The notes under the pieces are model-generated. The model was not told where the DNA came from, ran no database searches, and saw only the letters and a program-made list of their open reading frames with translations. This document shows, piece after piece, positions 9,246-18,008 of a stretch of DNA of 64,000 nt; position 1 is the first letter of the stretch; each line of letters opens with the position of its first letter. Position numbers and translations under genes: made by a program. The DNA comes from Roseburia intestinalis L1-82 (GTDB lineage: Bacteria > Bacillota > Clostridia > Lachnospirales > Lachnospiraceae): assembly GCF_900537995.1 (NCBI RefSeq), contig NZ_LR027880.1, positions 136,001 through 200,000 of the forward strand, written 5' to 3'.

Positions 9246-10595
9246 TTACTGTCCGATCCTGCTCACGATACTCCGGTTGATCTTCATTAAGAAAAATGCA
9301 GTTGCACCCACAGATACCAGTTCAGCGATCGGGAATGCCCACCATACCAGATTGACATTGCCGGACTGTGCTAACAGGTATGCTGCCGGAAGCAGGATCA
9401 CCAACTGTCTTGCAATGGAAATGCACATACTGTAGACTGCTTTTCCAAGTGCCTGGAAAATACTACTGCAGGAGATTCCAAAGCCGGCAAGCAGGAAACT
9501 TAAACTGATGATACGCAGCGCAGGGACACCGATGGAGAGCATTGTGTCGGAAGCCTGAAACATGGAGAGAAGCTGCTTTGGAAAGAGCTGGAATAAAAGC
9601 AGGCCGACTGCCATGATGCTGACTGCATAAGCGACACAGTGTTTTAAAGTTTTTGTGACACGCTCTTTGTTTCCGGCACCGTAGTTGTATGCCATAACCG
9701 GGATGACACCGTTGTTTAAACCAAAAGCCGGCATAAATACGAAGCTCTGCAGTTTAAAGTAAACGCCGAACACTGCGGTTGCCGTGGAGGAAAACGCGAT
9801 CAGGATACGGTTCATACCGTAGTTCATCACGGAACCGATCGCCTGCATTACAATAGAAGGAACACCGATCACATAAATCTGTCCGATAATATTTTTGTCC
9901 GGGCGGAAATGGTGCAGGTCAATCTGTACTTCCTTATTTTTTGTGTGGTTTAAAACAACTGCCAGAATACCGGCAATCATCTGTCCGATGACGGTTGCAG
10001 CAGCAGCACCGGAAATGCCCATTTTCGGGAGACCAAACAGACCAAAGATGAGAACCGGATCGAGAGCGATATTGATGATCGCACCGACACCCTGTGTATA
10101 CATGGTATAAATGGTTTTTCCGGTTGCCTGCAGCATACGCTCAAACATAAGCTGCGTAAAAATACCGAAAGAAAGACAGCAGCAGATCGTCAGATACTGT
10201 TTTCCATAAACGATGATCTCTTCAATATCTGTCTGGCTGCGGAAAAACGGTTCTGCAAAAAACAGACCGATGATCAGAAAGAGCAGATAGCTGACAAGAA
10301 TTAAAAATACAGCATTTTCTGCGACCTTATTTACTTTTTCGGTATCCTTTTCTCCCAGGGAGCGCGCTAAAAGCGCATTTACGCCGACGGCAGTTCCGAC
10401 ACCGACAGCAATCATAAGGTTCTGGATCGGGAAAGCCATAGACACTGCGGTCAGGGCATTTTCGCTGATCATGGCAACAAAAATACTGTCGACAATATTA
10501 TAGAGCGCCTGAACGAGCATGGAGATCATGATCGGCAGGGACATTGAGATAATGAGTTTGTCAATCGGCATGACGCCCATTTTATTTTCTTCCAT
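9246..10595 (-). CDS. MATE family multidrug/metabolite efflux pump
   Basis: A 449-aa polytopic inner-membrane protein with about 12 transmembrane helices in two pseudo-repeats. The N-terminal segment PIDKLIISMSLPIMISMLVQ and the DSIFVAM motif are typical of MATE exporters that expel drugs or metabolites in exchange for Na+ or H+. Start chosen at 10595: AAAGGAGG lies 6 nt upstream on the minus strand; the 13-residue extension to 10634 is unsupported. Substrate unknown. It is the first of three MATE genes in this window. It is divergent from the response regulator gene and has a 9-bp hairpin in its leader. Confidence 0.93.
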   Translation of the reverse strand: MEENKMGVMPIDKLIISMSLPIMISMLVQALYNIVDSIFVAMISENALTAVSMAFPIQNLMIAVGVGTAVGVNALLARSLGEKDTEKVNKVAENAVFLILVSYLLFLIIGLFFAEPFFRSQTDIEEIIVYGKQYLTICCCLSFGIFTQLMFERMLQATGKTIYTMYTQGVGAIINIALDPVLIFGLFGLPKMGISGAAAATVIGQMIAGILAVVLNHTKNKEVQIDLHHFRPDKNIIGQIYVIGVPSIVMQAIGSVMNYGMNRILIAFSSTATAVFGVYFKLQSFVFMPAFGLNNGVIPVMAYNYGAGNKERVTKTLKHCVAYAVSIMAVGLLLFQLFPKQLLSMFQASDTMLSIGVPALRIISLSFLLAGFGISCSSIFQALGKAVYSMCISIARQLVILLPAAYLLAQSGNVNLVWWAFPIAELVSVGATAFFLMKINRSIVSRIGQ

Positions 10596-10640
10596 AAATC
10601 CTCCTTTGTTTAACCTTTGTGTAAAAAATTCCATAATTTA

Positions 10641-10667
10641 CTCCCGGAAAATAAAAACTTCCGGGAG
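10641..10667 (-). promoter_or_regulatory. Perfect inverted repeat in the MATE leader
   Basis: CTCCCGGAA and TTCCGGGAG form a 9-bp stem about 45 nt upstream of the MATE start codon. It lacks a T-tract and may be an RNA hairpin or operator; role unknown. Confidence 0.5.
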
Positions 10668-10840
10668 CACTACCTTCCTATATTAGCATTCCTTTTATCC
10701 GAATACAAGGTACAACTTCATCAAATCTTAATGTTTTGACTGATTGGAAATTCATAATTATTCCGTTACAATAAAAGCATGATCATAAAGAGACAGGTTT
10801 ATGTAAAAATCTATCGAAAACCTGTGGAAAAGGGGAAAAC

Positions 10841-11533
10841 ATGTACAGTATACTGGTGTGCGATGATGAGAAAGACATTGTTTCAGCATTAAAAATCTAT
10901 CTGATGGCGGACGGTTATCAGGTATTTGAAGCATATAACGGAAAAGAGGCGCTTGAGGTGTTAAAGGAACAGGACATCCATCTGGTACTGATGGATATCA
11001 TGATGCCGGAGATGGATGGGATTGCAGCGATGGTGAAAATCCGTGAGACGAGCAATGTTCCGGTTATTTTACTGACAGCAAAAAGTGAGGATACAGATAA
11101 AGTGTTAGGACTGACTGTCGGGGCGGACGATTATATCACCAAACCGTTTAATCCGATTGAAGTGCAGGCGCGCGTCAAATCACAGCTCAGACGCTATATG
11201 CAGCTCGGAGGCGGAGCTATCAGAAAAGATGTTCTCTCGATCGGCGGGATCGAACTTGACGACCGCAGCAAAGAGGTGTCGCTTGACGGCGAAAAGATTT
11301 CTCTGACACGCACGGAATACGATATTTTAAAACTTCTGATGGAGCATCCCGGAGAGGTGTTTTCCCCGAACCAGATTTACGAACAGGTATGGCAGGATAA
11401 TCCCTACGGAACGGAGAATACGGTGGCGGTACATATCAGGCATCTGCGGGAAAAAGTGGAGTATAACCCGGCAGAACCGCGGTATTTGAAAGTTGTGTGG
11501 GGACGCGGTTATAAAATGGAAGGACAGGTGTGA
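10841..11533 (+). CDS. OmpR/PhoB-type response regulator (VanR-like)
   Basis: A 230-aa two-domain regulator. The receiver domain carries the acidic pocket CDDEKD near residue 7, the phospho-acceptor in LVLMDIMMPEMDG (Asp ~52), and the Lys of ADDYITKPF near 100. A winged-helix DNA-binding domain follows (EYDILKLLMEHPGEVFS, NTVAVHIRHLREKVE, WGRGYKME). It would be phosphorylated by the histidine kinase encoded next, with which it overlaps by 4 nt (GTGA). Closest in style to VanR-type regulators, which often control cell-envelope stress genes; target genes are not evident here. Confidence 0.96.
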   Translation: MYSILVCDDEKDIVSALKIYLMADGYQVFEAYNGKEALEVLKEQDIHLVLMDIMMPEMDGIAAMVKIRETSNVPVILLTAKSEDTDKVLGLTVGADDYITKPFNPIEVQARVKSQLRRYMQLGGGAIRKDVLSIGGIELDDRSKEVSLDGEKISLTRTEYDILKLLMEHPGEVFSPNQIYEQVWQDNPYGTENTVAVHIRHLREKVEYNPAEPRYLKVVWGRGYKMEGQV

Positions 11534-14067
11534 GAAAAGTGAAAAATTGGAGAGGATCGACAGCGGCAAAGATCATTGCCTGGATCGCGCTCAGTGCCAG
11601 TGCACTGTGTTTTGTGTTCAGCGCGGTGGGTGTGATCTTTATGTTTGATGAAGGAATCTATAGAAATTCAAAGGATGAAACAAGAAAGCAGTGGTTTGAA
11701 AATGTTTCCTATGAATATGGTCTGTCCGCGGTGGATGATGTAAGGCGGGAACAGCCGGCAGGTTCTGTAGAAAGCAAATATTTTAAATATGGTATTATCA
11801 AAGCAGACAGTCTCGAGGGGATTGACCTGAATGATGAAAAATCGTATGCGGAACGCAACTTTTCGGATAAGATCAGTCTGGAAGATGTGTATACAAACAG
11901 TGTGGAATTATCGGACGAAGATCAGATTGTATACACAAATGGAAATTTCCTGACCGGCGGCGGTGTGGAACTTATGTATTCGGGGGAAGATTCATGGGTC
12001 AGCGTCTATGCGGACCGTATCTGTTATGATGAGGCAAAAGGTATTTTTGTTTATCTGGCGGGAAATGAGTATTATCCGGTGCAGAAGGTTGAGACGGACA
12101 TAGGCAGATATGGAAGCGCAGCTTTTACTTATGATACCGAGAAAAAAATGTATGTGTTTGAACACACAGACGGGACAGGAGATGCTGCTTCTGCGGAAAG
12201 AACGGTTACAGATGAGACATTGACCGATGCTGCGGACGGGGATATAGTAGCAGAATCAACGGAAGAGCCACTGACGGATGTCACAGACAGCGGCATGGAT
12301 GATATTGCAAATGGAGAATACGTCACGTTTGACATGTTTGATGGCACGCGCATGGATGTAAATCACTGGGGAAATGTGTTATTAGACGGAGTCCGGGAGA
12401 TATCCATGGATGAGATCGACCGGGTGGACTCATCTGAAAAAAACAAAGAAGATGCCAGCGTTTCGTATACAACACACGAGGATTATTATCTTGACAGCAA
12501 CTATACACTCTGGGTAAACATGGGGAACACATCACCGAAAACCACTTATCAGATGGTTGTGATCCTGCCGCAGAATGTTGGGACAGACTGGAACAGTACG
12601 GACTTGTACGTACAGGCAAATACCCTGCTGAATTTTGTATACAGCATGCGTTACACGGCGCTAGTCACAATGTTTGTAAGTTTTATCATCGGAGCAGCAG
12701 CCTTTGTATTTCTGATGTGTGCGGCGGGGCACCGGAATGGAACGGATGAGATCGTTACGACTGTCTGGGATCATCTGTGGCTGGATGTTTTTGCAGTGGG
12801 GGCTGTGCTGGCAGAGGTATTTGTTTTCTATGTGGCAGAGATATTCCTGATAAATGTCGATGTTGCGTATCTGCCGTTTATCTTATTTGTTACTGCAGTT
12901 GCAACCCTTTGCATGGGATGGCTGTTGTTACTGTTTTTATTAAGTTTTTCCGTGCGGGTAAAATTGGGAAAATGGTGGAGACATACCCTGTGTTACCAGC
13001 TTTTCCGTAAAATCGGACAGTTCGCCCGGATGATCTGGGAAAATATCGGGTTTCTCTGGAAAGTGATCCTGGTCATGCTGGTACTTGCATTTTTTGAGGG
13101 CATAGGGGTATTGATGTTTTTTAATTCAGACATAGCCCTTTTACTCTGGCTGTTAGAAAAACTGGTTTTATATCCGCTGGTCCTGTGGTACTGTGTGCAG
13201 TTAAACCAGTTAAAGAACGGAACGGAAAAAATTGCAGGCGGTGAGCCGGGCTATCAGATCAGTACAAAGCGTATGAACGGTATATTTAAGGAACAGGGAG
13301 AACAGATCAACCATATCAGCGACGGCATGACACATGCGATCGAAGAGCGGATGAAGAGTGAACGTTTCAAGACAGAACTGATCACGAACGTGTCCCATGA
13401 CATTAAGACTCCACTGACGTCGATCATCAACTATGTGGATCTGCTGGAAAAAGAAGATCTGCACAACGAGACAGCGCAGGAGTATTTAGAGGTGTTAGAG
13501 CGCCAGTCAAGCCGATTGAAAAAGCTGATCGAAGACCTGATCGAGGCTTCCAAGGCGTCCACCGGAAACCTTCCGGTACATTTAGAGCGGTTAGAAGCTG
13601 GGATATTTATGACACAGACGGTCGGGGAATTTGAGGAAAAGACAAAAGAGGCAGGACTTGATCTTGTGATCGAAAAGCCGGAGACACAGGTCTATATCAT
13701 GGCGGACAGCAGACATTTCTGGCGTGTGATCGATAACCTGATGAATAATATCTGCAAATATGCCCAGAGTGGGACGCGTGTCTACATCAATCTTGAAGTA
13801 AAAGAGGCACAGGTGTCTATCACCTTCCGCAATACGTCAAAATACCCGCTCAATATCAGCAGTGATGAACTGATGGAACGTTTTGTGCGGGGCGATGCAT
13901 CCAGAAATACGGAAGGAAGCGGACTCGGACTTTCTATCGCAAACAGCCTGATGGATCTTATGGGTGGTACATTCCGTCTGTATGTGGACGGAGATCTGTT
14001 TAAGGTCGTGCTCGGGTTTGCCGAGACAGCAGAGAAAGAAACAAAAGAAAAAATCGAAGAACTGTAA
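11530..14067 (+). CDS. Large membrane sensor histidine kinase, partner of the upstream regulator
   Basis: An 845-aa kinase starting at GTG 11530, which overlaps the regulator stop. It has an N-terminal helix (~12-37), a very large extracellular region to ~375 that includes an acidic Thr/Asp-rich insert (about 210-260), then about five membrane helices (~375-555), a HAMP-like linker, a HisKA box NVSHDIKTPLTSI with His ~623, and an HATPase domain (NLMNNICKYA, EGSGLGLSIANSL). It autophosphorylates and passes phosphate to the paired regulator. The size and multi-helix core are unusual for VanS-like kinases, which are generally under 500 aa. Ligand unknown. A terminator follows. Confidence 0.94.
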   Translation: MRKVKNWRGSTAAKIIAWIALSASALCFVFSAVGVIFMFDEGIYRNSKDETRKQWFENVSYEYGLSAVDDVRREQPAGSVESKYFKYGIIKADSLEGIDLNDEKSYAERNFSDKISLEDVYTNSVELSDEDQIVYTNGNFLTGGGVELMYSGEDSWVSVYADRICYDEAKGIFVYLAGNEYYPVQKVETDIGRYGSAAFTYDTEKKMYVFEHTDGTGDAASAERTVTDETLTDAADGDIVAESTEEPLTDVTDSGMDDIANGEYVTFDMFDGTRMDVNHWGNVLLDGVREISMDEIDRVDSSEKNKEDASVSYTTHEDYYLDSNYTLWVNMGNTSPKTTYQMVVILPQNVGTDWNSTDLYVQANTLLNFVYSMRYTALVTMFVSFIIGAAAFVFLMCAAGHRNGTDEIVTTVWDHLWLDVFAVGAVLAEVFVFYVAEIFLINVDVAYLPFILFVTAVATLCMGWLLLLFLLSFSVRVKLGKWWRHTLCYQLFRKIGQFARMIWENIGFLWKVILVMLVLAFFEGIGVLMFFNSDIALLLWLLEKLVLYPLVLWYCVQLNQLKNGTEKIAGGEPGYQISTKRMNGIFKEQGEQINHISDGMTHAIEERMKSERFKTELITNVSHDIKTPLTSIINYVDLLEKEDLHNETAQEYLEVLERQSSRLKKLIEDLIEASKASTGNLPVHLERLEAGIFMTQTVGEFEEKTKEAGLDLVIEKPETQVYIMADSRHFWRVIDNLMNNICKYAQSGTRVYINLEVKEAQVSITFRNTSKYPLNISSDELMERFVRGDASRNTEGSGLGLSIANSLMDLMGGTFRLYVDGDLFKVVLGFAETAEKETKEKIEEL

Positions 14068-14105
14068 TTGTTGGAAGTTGAACTACAGGTGTGAACAATA
14101 ACCCA

Positions 14106-14141
14106 AAAGCATGGTTGTCCAGAGGGATGCCATGCTTTTTT
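14106..14141 (+). terminator. Terminator of the two-component operon
   Basis: AGCATGG (14108-14114) pairs with CCATGCT (14130-14136), followed by TTTTTT. Confidence 0.85.
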
Positions 14142-14178
14142 CATTCATAGGAAATTACGTCCTATGAATGAAAAAGCC
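14134..14178. repeat. Long palindrome with AATTACG loop, copy 1
   Basis: TTCATTCATAGGA (14140-14152) and TCCTATGAATGAA (14160-14172) form a perfect 13-bp stem around AATTACG, extendable outward to GC/GC with one bulge. A related hairpin with loop ATTACG occurs at 34874-34901, also directly after a terminator T-run. Confidence 0.75.
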
Positions 14179-14434
14179 CTCCGGGCGGGATGCGCACTTC
14201 GCATTCCAAATCGGCAAAATCTGCTGCCACCACTGTATCATACGGCATTTTCAGTTCAGAAAATGCCTGCCTGTGAACAGTAACTCGCAAGCGACTCCTT
14301 GTCCCTGTGCGGCGAAAAGCAGATTGTGAAAAGGAAAATTGGAGGGTATAATATGTAGGGAAAAGGGAGAGCAGCTTATGAAACAGATAAAACAAAAGTG
14401 GTTGTAAAATAATCAGTTGAATCAAGTGGCAATA
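14179..14434. other. Non-coding stretch, possibly a degenerate repeat element
   Basis: About 255 nt without a supported gene. An 87-codon minus-strand frame (14162-14425) has no ribosome-binding site and reads as low-quality protein. Its C-terminal half ends exactly in the palindrome at 14134-14178, so the whole block may be one intergenic repeat unit. A nine-codon frame at 14378 was not accepted. Confidence 0.4.
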
Positions 14435-14470
14435 GTATAAAAAATAAAATTTTTTACATATAGAAATGGA
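14435..14470 (+). repeat. Structured leader repeat, copy B (degenerate)
   Basis: GTATAAAAAAT and ATTTTTTACAT form an A/T-rich imperfect stem, followed by AGAAATGGAG, the ribosome-binding site of the gene at 14477. Confidence 0.55.
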
Positions 14471-14476
14471 GCTTTT

Positions 14477-14899
14477 ATGGATAACAATAAAATCGATGAG
14501 GGATTACAGGGAAATGAAAAAATAGAAACCGCAATCGCGGCACTGCAGCAGGAGGCAAGCGAAGAGATGTTAGCGCATACCCTGACAGTGATACGCAGAC
14601 GCATGAAAGAGGGCGGTCAGTTTATCATAGCGGTGGAACCGCCGACGGGCGGGAACCAGATGCAGATACAGGCAGTGCAGACGCCGGACGGCAATAGCTG
14701 GTGGGCGGCATTTACCAGTTTTGAGGAAGAATTAAAGGGAAGCGGGAGTGTAATGTCTACATTTTTAACAGGAATTGAGCAGGCATTCCGCGCGGTACTT
14801 GCCGCAGAAGAGGCAAAGGGAATTATCGTGAACCCGTGGAACCGGACGATCATGCTGGATAAAAACCTGATACGGATCATACTTGGGGAACCGGCATAA
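14477..14899 (+). CDS. SseB-like (SseB N-terminal domain) protein
   Basis: A 140-aa soluble protein. The second half has the features of the SseB N-terminal domain: WWAAFTSFEEELKG, then an amphipathic stretch, then GIIVNPWNRTIMLDKNLI, matching the family pattern of an aromatic-F-T strand and a G-(I/V)-(V/I)-I-N-P turn. The first ~45 residues are helical (IAALQQEASEEMLAHTL). The biochemical role of these domains is not known; in other bacteria they occur singly or with enhanced-serine-sensitivity genes. The ATG at 14477 follows GGAG of leader copy B by 6 nt. It stands alone between two terminators. Confidence 0.72.
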   Translation: MDNNKIDEGLQGNEKIETAIAALQQEASEEMLAHTLTVIRRRMKEGGQFIIAVEPPTGGNQMQIQAVQTPDGNSWWAAFTSFEEELKGSGSVMSTFLTGIEQAFRAVLAAEEAKGIIVNPWNRTIMLDKNLIRIILGEPA

Positions 14900-14921
14900 A
14901 GTATATATATTGATTTTCAAA

Positions 14922-14958
14922 CGAAAAGGATAGACAGCTGACAACTGTCTATCCTATG
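14922..14958 (-). terminator. Terminator of the rubrerythrin gene
   Basis: GGATAGACAG (14929-14938) pairs with CTGTCTATCC (14945-14954). On the minus strand the stem is followed by TTTTCGTTT. Confidence 0.8.
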
Positions 14959-14987
14959 AAATGCTTATTGTCTATGCGGTTTAAAGA

Positions 14988-15530
14988 TTAACCGAAGTAT
15001 CTGTTCAACAGTCCTTCAAATGCTTTTCCGTGTCTTGCCTCATCGCGTGCCATCTCATGAACGGTATCATGGATTGCATCAAGGTTTGCAGCTTTTGCAC
15101 GTTTTGCAAGATCAGTTTTTCCTGCTGTTGCACCGTTCTCAGCGTCAACTCTCATCTGAAGGTTCTTTTTGGTGCTGTCTGTTACAACTTCACCGAGCAG
15201 TTCTGCGAATTTTGCAGCGTGTTCTGCCTCTTCCCATGCAGCTTTCTCATAGTAGGAACCAACTTCCGGGTAACCTTCACGGTAAGCAACACGAGCCATT
15301 GCAAGATACATACCAACCTCAGAGCACTCACCCTCGAAGTTTGCTCTTAAATCGGATACGATATCCTCACTTACTCCTTTTGCAACACCAACTACGTGCT
15401 CAGCAGCCCATACTTTCTCACCTTCCTGCAATTTGAACTTTTCAGCCGGAGCTTTACATACCGGGCAGATCTCCGGAGCTGCATCGCCTTCATAAACATA
15501 ACCACATACTGTACATACATACTTTGCCAT
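14988..15530 (-). CDS. rbr: Reverse rubrerythrin (rubredoxin domain at the N-terminus)
   Basis: Reduces hydrogen peroxide (and oxygen) in anaerobes using a diiron site. In this 180-aa protein the rubredoxin-like iron site comes first ([11 protein letters not shown] and CPVCKAP), and the four-helix ferritin-like diiron domain follows ([30 protein letters not shown]), which is the reversed order seen in clostridial revRbr. The E-x-x-H pairs expected for the diiron ligands are present. It lies downstream of the PerR-like regulator gene; both have the same type of palindrome, AGTAA-N3-TTACT, before them, indicating peroxide-responsive derepression (inference). Confidence 0.95.
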   Translation of the reverse strand: MAKYVCTVCGYVYEGDAAPEICPVCKAPAEKFKLQEGEKVWAAEHVVGVAKGVSEDIVSDLRANFEGECSEVGMYLAMARVAYREGYPEVGSYYEKAAWEEAEHAAKFAELLGEVVTDSTKKNLQMRVDAENGATAGKTDLAKRAKAANLDAIHDTVHEMARDEARHGKAFEGLLNRYFG

Positions 15531-15572
15531 AATTTTAATCTCCTTTTCTTTGAAAAATGTTATTTGTCTGCT

Positions 15573-15607
15573 GTAATAGATTTCCCCGCTTATTTGAAAT
15601 CTATTAC
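15573..15607 (-). promoter_or_regulatory. Inverted repeat upstream of rubrerythrin
   Basis: GTAATAGATTT (15573-15583) and AAATCTATTAC (15597-15607) are perfect inverted repeats 13 nt apart, in the 5' leader or promoter of the rubrerythrin gene. The half site GTAAT resembles the operator half site next to it. Confidence 0.6.
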
Positions 15608-15626
15608 TGTATGCTTTAAATTGATA

Positions 15627-15643
15627 TCAGTAACTATTACTGA
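15627..15643 (-). promoter_or_regulatory. PerR-like operator upstream of rubrerythrin
   Basis: A 17-bp palindrome, TCAGTAA-CTA-TTACTGA. It has the same arms as the palindrome at 16128-16142 before the PerR-like gene. Confidence 0.7.
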
Positions 15644-15713
15644 TTTTAAATGAAAAACTTCTTTTTGTCAACATTATTTTATATTATTTTAGAAGTTTTT
15701 TGGGGAAAAATGA

Positions 15714-16106
15714 TCAGGAAGTCTGTCTTTTGGCTTTACAGGAAGAGCATTTTCCGTAAAAATAAGTCACATGTCCTTCAATCTCACCGTCAAAGTCCTG
15801 TGCGGCAAGAACATTGATATGATCCAGTCCCGTTACATTTAAATCCAGAACGCTCCCGCATTCCTTGCAGATAAAATGGTAATGCGGCTTTGGATTACCG
15901 TCAAAACGATCAGGTCCAATTCCGGTGGACAGTTTCTGGATCTCACCGATATCTGCCAGTAATGACAGATTGCGGTATACCGTACCGAGACTGATATTCG
16001 GAAATTCTTCCTTGATATTCATATAGACGGTCTCTGCGGTAGGGTGGTCATAACGCGAGATGAGAAACTTCTTGATGGATTCCCGCTGCTTACTTCGTTT
16101 CAGCAT
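15714..16106 (-). CDS. perR: Fur-family transcriptional regulator, PerR-like
   Basis: A 130-aa Fur-family repressor: winged-helix N-terminal domain (HPTAETVYMNIKEEFPNISLGTVYRNLSLLADIG) and dimerisation domain with HYHFICKECGSVLDL and a final CSSCKAK, giving the two CxxC pairs of the structural zinc site. PerR proteins sense peroxide by iron-catalysed histidine oxidation. Assignment to PerR rather than Fur or Zur rests on the neighbouring rubrerythrin gene and shared operator. A consensus promoter lies upstream with the palindrome at its start region, implying autoregulation. Confidence 0.88.
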   Translation of the reverse strand: MLKRSKQRESIKKFLISRYDHPTAETVYMNIKEEFPNISLGTVYRNLSLLADIGEIQKLSTGIGPDRFDGNPKPHYHFICKECGSVLDLNVTGLDHINVLAAQDFDGEIEGHVTYFYGKCSSCKAKRQTS

Positions 16107-16127
16107 ATTACCATCCTTTCTTGATAA

Positions 16128-16176
16128 TAGTAATTGTTACTAAAATTATTATATAATCACAGAGAAAAAATGTCAA
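16128..16176 (-). promoter_or_regulatory. Consensus promoter and operator of the PerR-like gene
   Basis: On the minus strand: TTGACA (16171-16176), exactly 17 nt, TATAAT (16148-16153), then the palindrome TAGTAA-TTG-TTACTA (16128-16142) over the start site. A perfect-consensus promoter with an operator at +1 is typical of an autorepressed gene. Confidence 0.88.
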
Positions 16177-16282
16177 GATGAAGATGGTTTGGTTTTTCAT
16201 TTTAATCTTTGATAAACTAATGTTTTGTGGTATATATGGAATATAGCTTTGACAATAAATGGCAGTGTAAGGGAGAAGCAGT

Positions 16283-17881
16283 TTGAAAGTAAAGACAATT
16301 CTGGGCAGGATATATTATATCATAGTGGCAGTGTGTGTCTTTCTGCATGTTGTTATTTTATCATTGAGTTTTTTTGACAACAAACATCAGGAAAAATATT
16401 GCCGCAGCATTATTCCGGACAGGGAATACCAGACAGATGAGGATAACCGCAGGTTTGTATTTTCTGCACAGAAGATAAAGGATGGAGGGGACTGTCTGCG
16501 TTTTTATACGGCGCATATGGAAGTCAGTGTGTACGCTGATGACACGCTGATCTATCATGTCGGACAGCAGCAGGCAATGCCTAAGGTGTCACCCGTAGTT
16601 ATGTGGAATTATGTCGGGATACCATCCGGGGCAGAACAGATCCAGGTTATGATCCGTGCGGTCTATCCGGAGGTCAGACAAAAGCAAATTGATTTTTCAA
16701 TCGGCGGGTATACCCAGATGTATAGCGGAATGTTGTACAGATCCATGCCGGTAACATTTATCTGTCTGCTAGAGATATTATTGGGTTTCTTCATGGTACT
16801 GTGGTGGCTGATCGCACGGACCAGAATGAAAATGAAGCAGACTCTGCTGCATTTTGGCACTTTTTCCTTTCTGACCGGAACTTGGGCATTGAACGAGACA
16901 GATGCCGCACTTCTGATCCTGTTTCCGGTCAGAGTTGAGATCGTATTCGTATCAGCGGTAGCCCTGATACTCATGGTGCCTTCCTTTGTGTGGTTTACCA
17001 AGGGATTCTTTGATGTTGAGGACAAGTGGGGATCAGATATTATCTGCGTGCTGGCATATCTGAATCTGGCGGTACAGCTTATATTGCAGCTTGCCGGGAT
17101 TCGAGGCTTCCGGCAGATGTACACGGTCACACATGTCCTGTTGGGGGTAGCGCTGCTTTATACGATAGTCATGCTGATTTCTGAGTACAGAAAAACGAAG
17201 GTACACCGCCATCTGCGGTTTGTTGTGGTTGGTGGGTTTATTCTTCTGGGAACGCTTGCGGCAGATCTGCTGCACTTTTATTACGGATCATTTCAGACAA
17301 GTATATATGGCATGTATGGTGTTTTTATCTATATCATTATTTTTGCGGTCGAAGTATGCAGACAAGTGGCAGAGCAGGTGGATGCAGGGCGGAAGCTGCA
17401 GATCTATGAAGAACTTGCAACCAAAGATATGCTGACGAAGCTCTATAACCGGAATGCATATGATGAATGGATCAAGGTAAACAGGCGACCGAAGAAGGCG
17501 AAGATTGTTGTTTTTGACCTTAACAATTTAAAACAGTGCAATGATACGATGGGGCACGCAGCCGGAGACGCATATATCCAAAATGCTGCGGGGATCATAT
17601 TGCATGTGTTTGGAAATTGTGGAAATTGTTACCGGATCGGTGGAGATGAATTCTGCGTTGTGATCTATGGGAATGATCCTTCAGATATGGAAGAGTTATT
17701 CCGGCAGATGGAGCAGGAACAGGATGAGTTTAATTCGAAGAACGCAATACCACAGATACAGATTGCCTATGGCTATGCGGAGTTTGACCCGGAAACAGAC
17801 CGGGATATCGAGGATACCAGATCCCGTGCAGATGACAAAATGTATCAAAAGAAGAGAGAAATAAAAGCGGGATACCAATGA
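16283..17881 (+). CDS. Membrane GGDEF diguanylate cyclase with 7TM-DISM-like sensor
   Basis: A 532-aa protein starting at TTG 16283 (GGGAG seven nt upstream). One N-terminal helix, an extracellular β-rich region (~35-150) resembling 7TMR-DISM sensor domains, about seven transmembrane helices (~155-370), a short linker, and a GGDEF domain with VVFDLNNLKQCNDTMGHAAGD and YRIGGDEFCVV. The active motif is intact, so cyclic di-GMP synthesis is expected. It is the second GGDEF protein in the window. Its sensor ligand is unknown. It is transcribed away from the PerR-like gene. Confidence 0.92.
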   Translation: MKVKTILGRIYYIIVAVCVFLHVVILSLSFFDNKHQEKYCRSIIPDREYQTDEDNRRFVFSAQKIKDGGDCLRFYTAHMEVSVYADDTLIYHVGQQQAMPKVSPVVMWNYVGIPSGAEQIQVMIRAVYPEVRQKQIDFSIGGYTQMYSGMLYRSMPVTFICLLEILLGFFMVLWWLIARTRMKMKQTLLHFGTFSFLTGTWALNETDAALLILFPVRVEIVFVSAVALILMVPSFVWFTKGFFDVEDKWGSDIICVLAYLNLAVQLILQLAGIRGFRQMYTVTHVLLGVALLYTIVMLISEYRKTKVHRHLRFVVVGGFILLGTLAADLLHFYYGSFQTSIYGMYGVFIYIIIFAVEVCRQVAEQVDAGRKLQIYEELATKDMLTKLYNRNAYDEWIKVNRRPKKAKIVVFDLNNLKQCNDTMGHAAGDAYIQNAAGIILHVFGNCGNCYRIGGDEFCVVIYGNDPSDMEELFRQMEQEQDEFNSKNAIPQIQIAYGYAEFDPETDRDIEDTRSRADDKMYQKKREIKAGYQ

Positions 17882-18008
17882 AAATGAAAGGACAGAGTAA
17901 GTAGTTATATTTAGACCGTCAGGCAATGGATGTTATCGTTTATGTTCTAATTTATAAAAAAACGGAATACAAATAGAAGAAAACAAAAACAGAGATGAGA
18001 GATTGCCT

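Noticed and set aside
14162..14425. 87-residue minus-strand protein
   Set aside because: No start signal; overlaps a long palindrome; composition unlike coding sequence.
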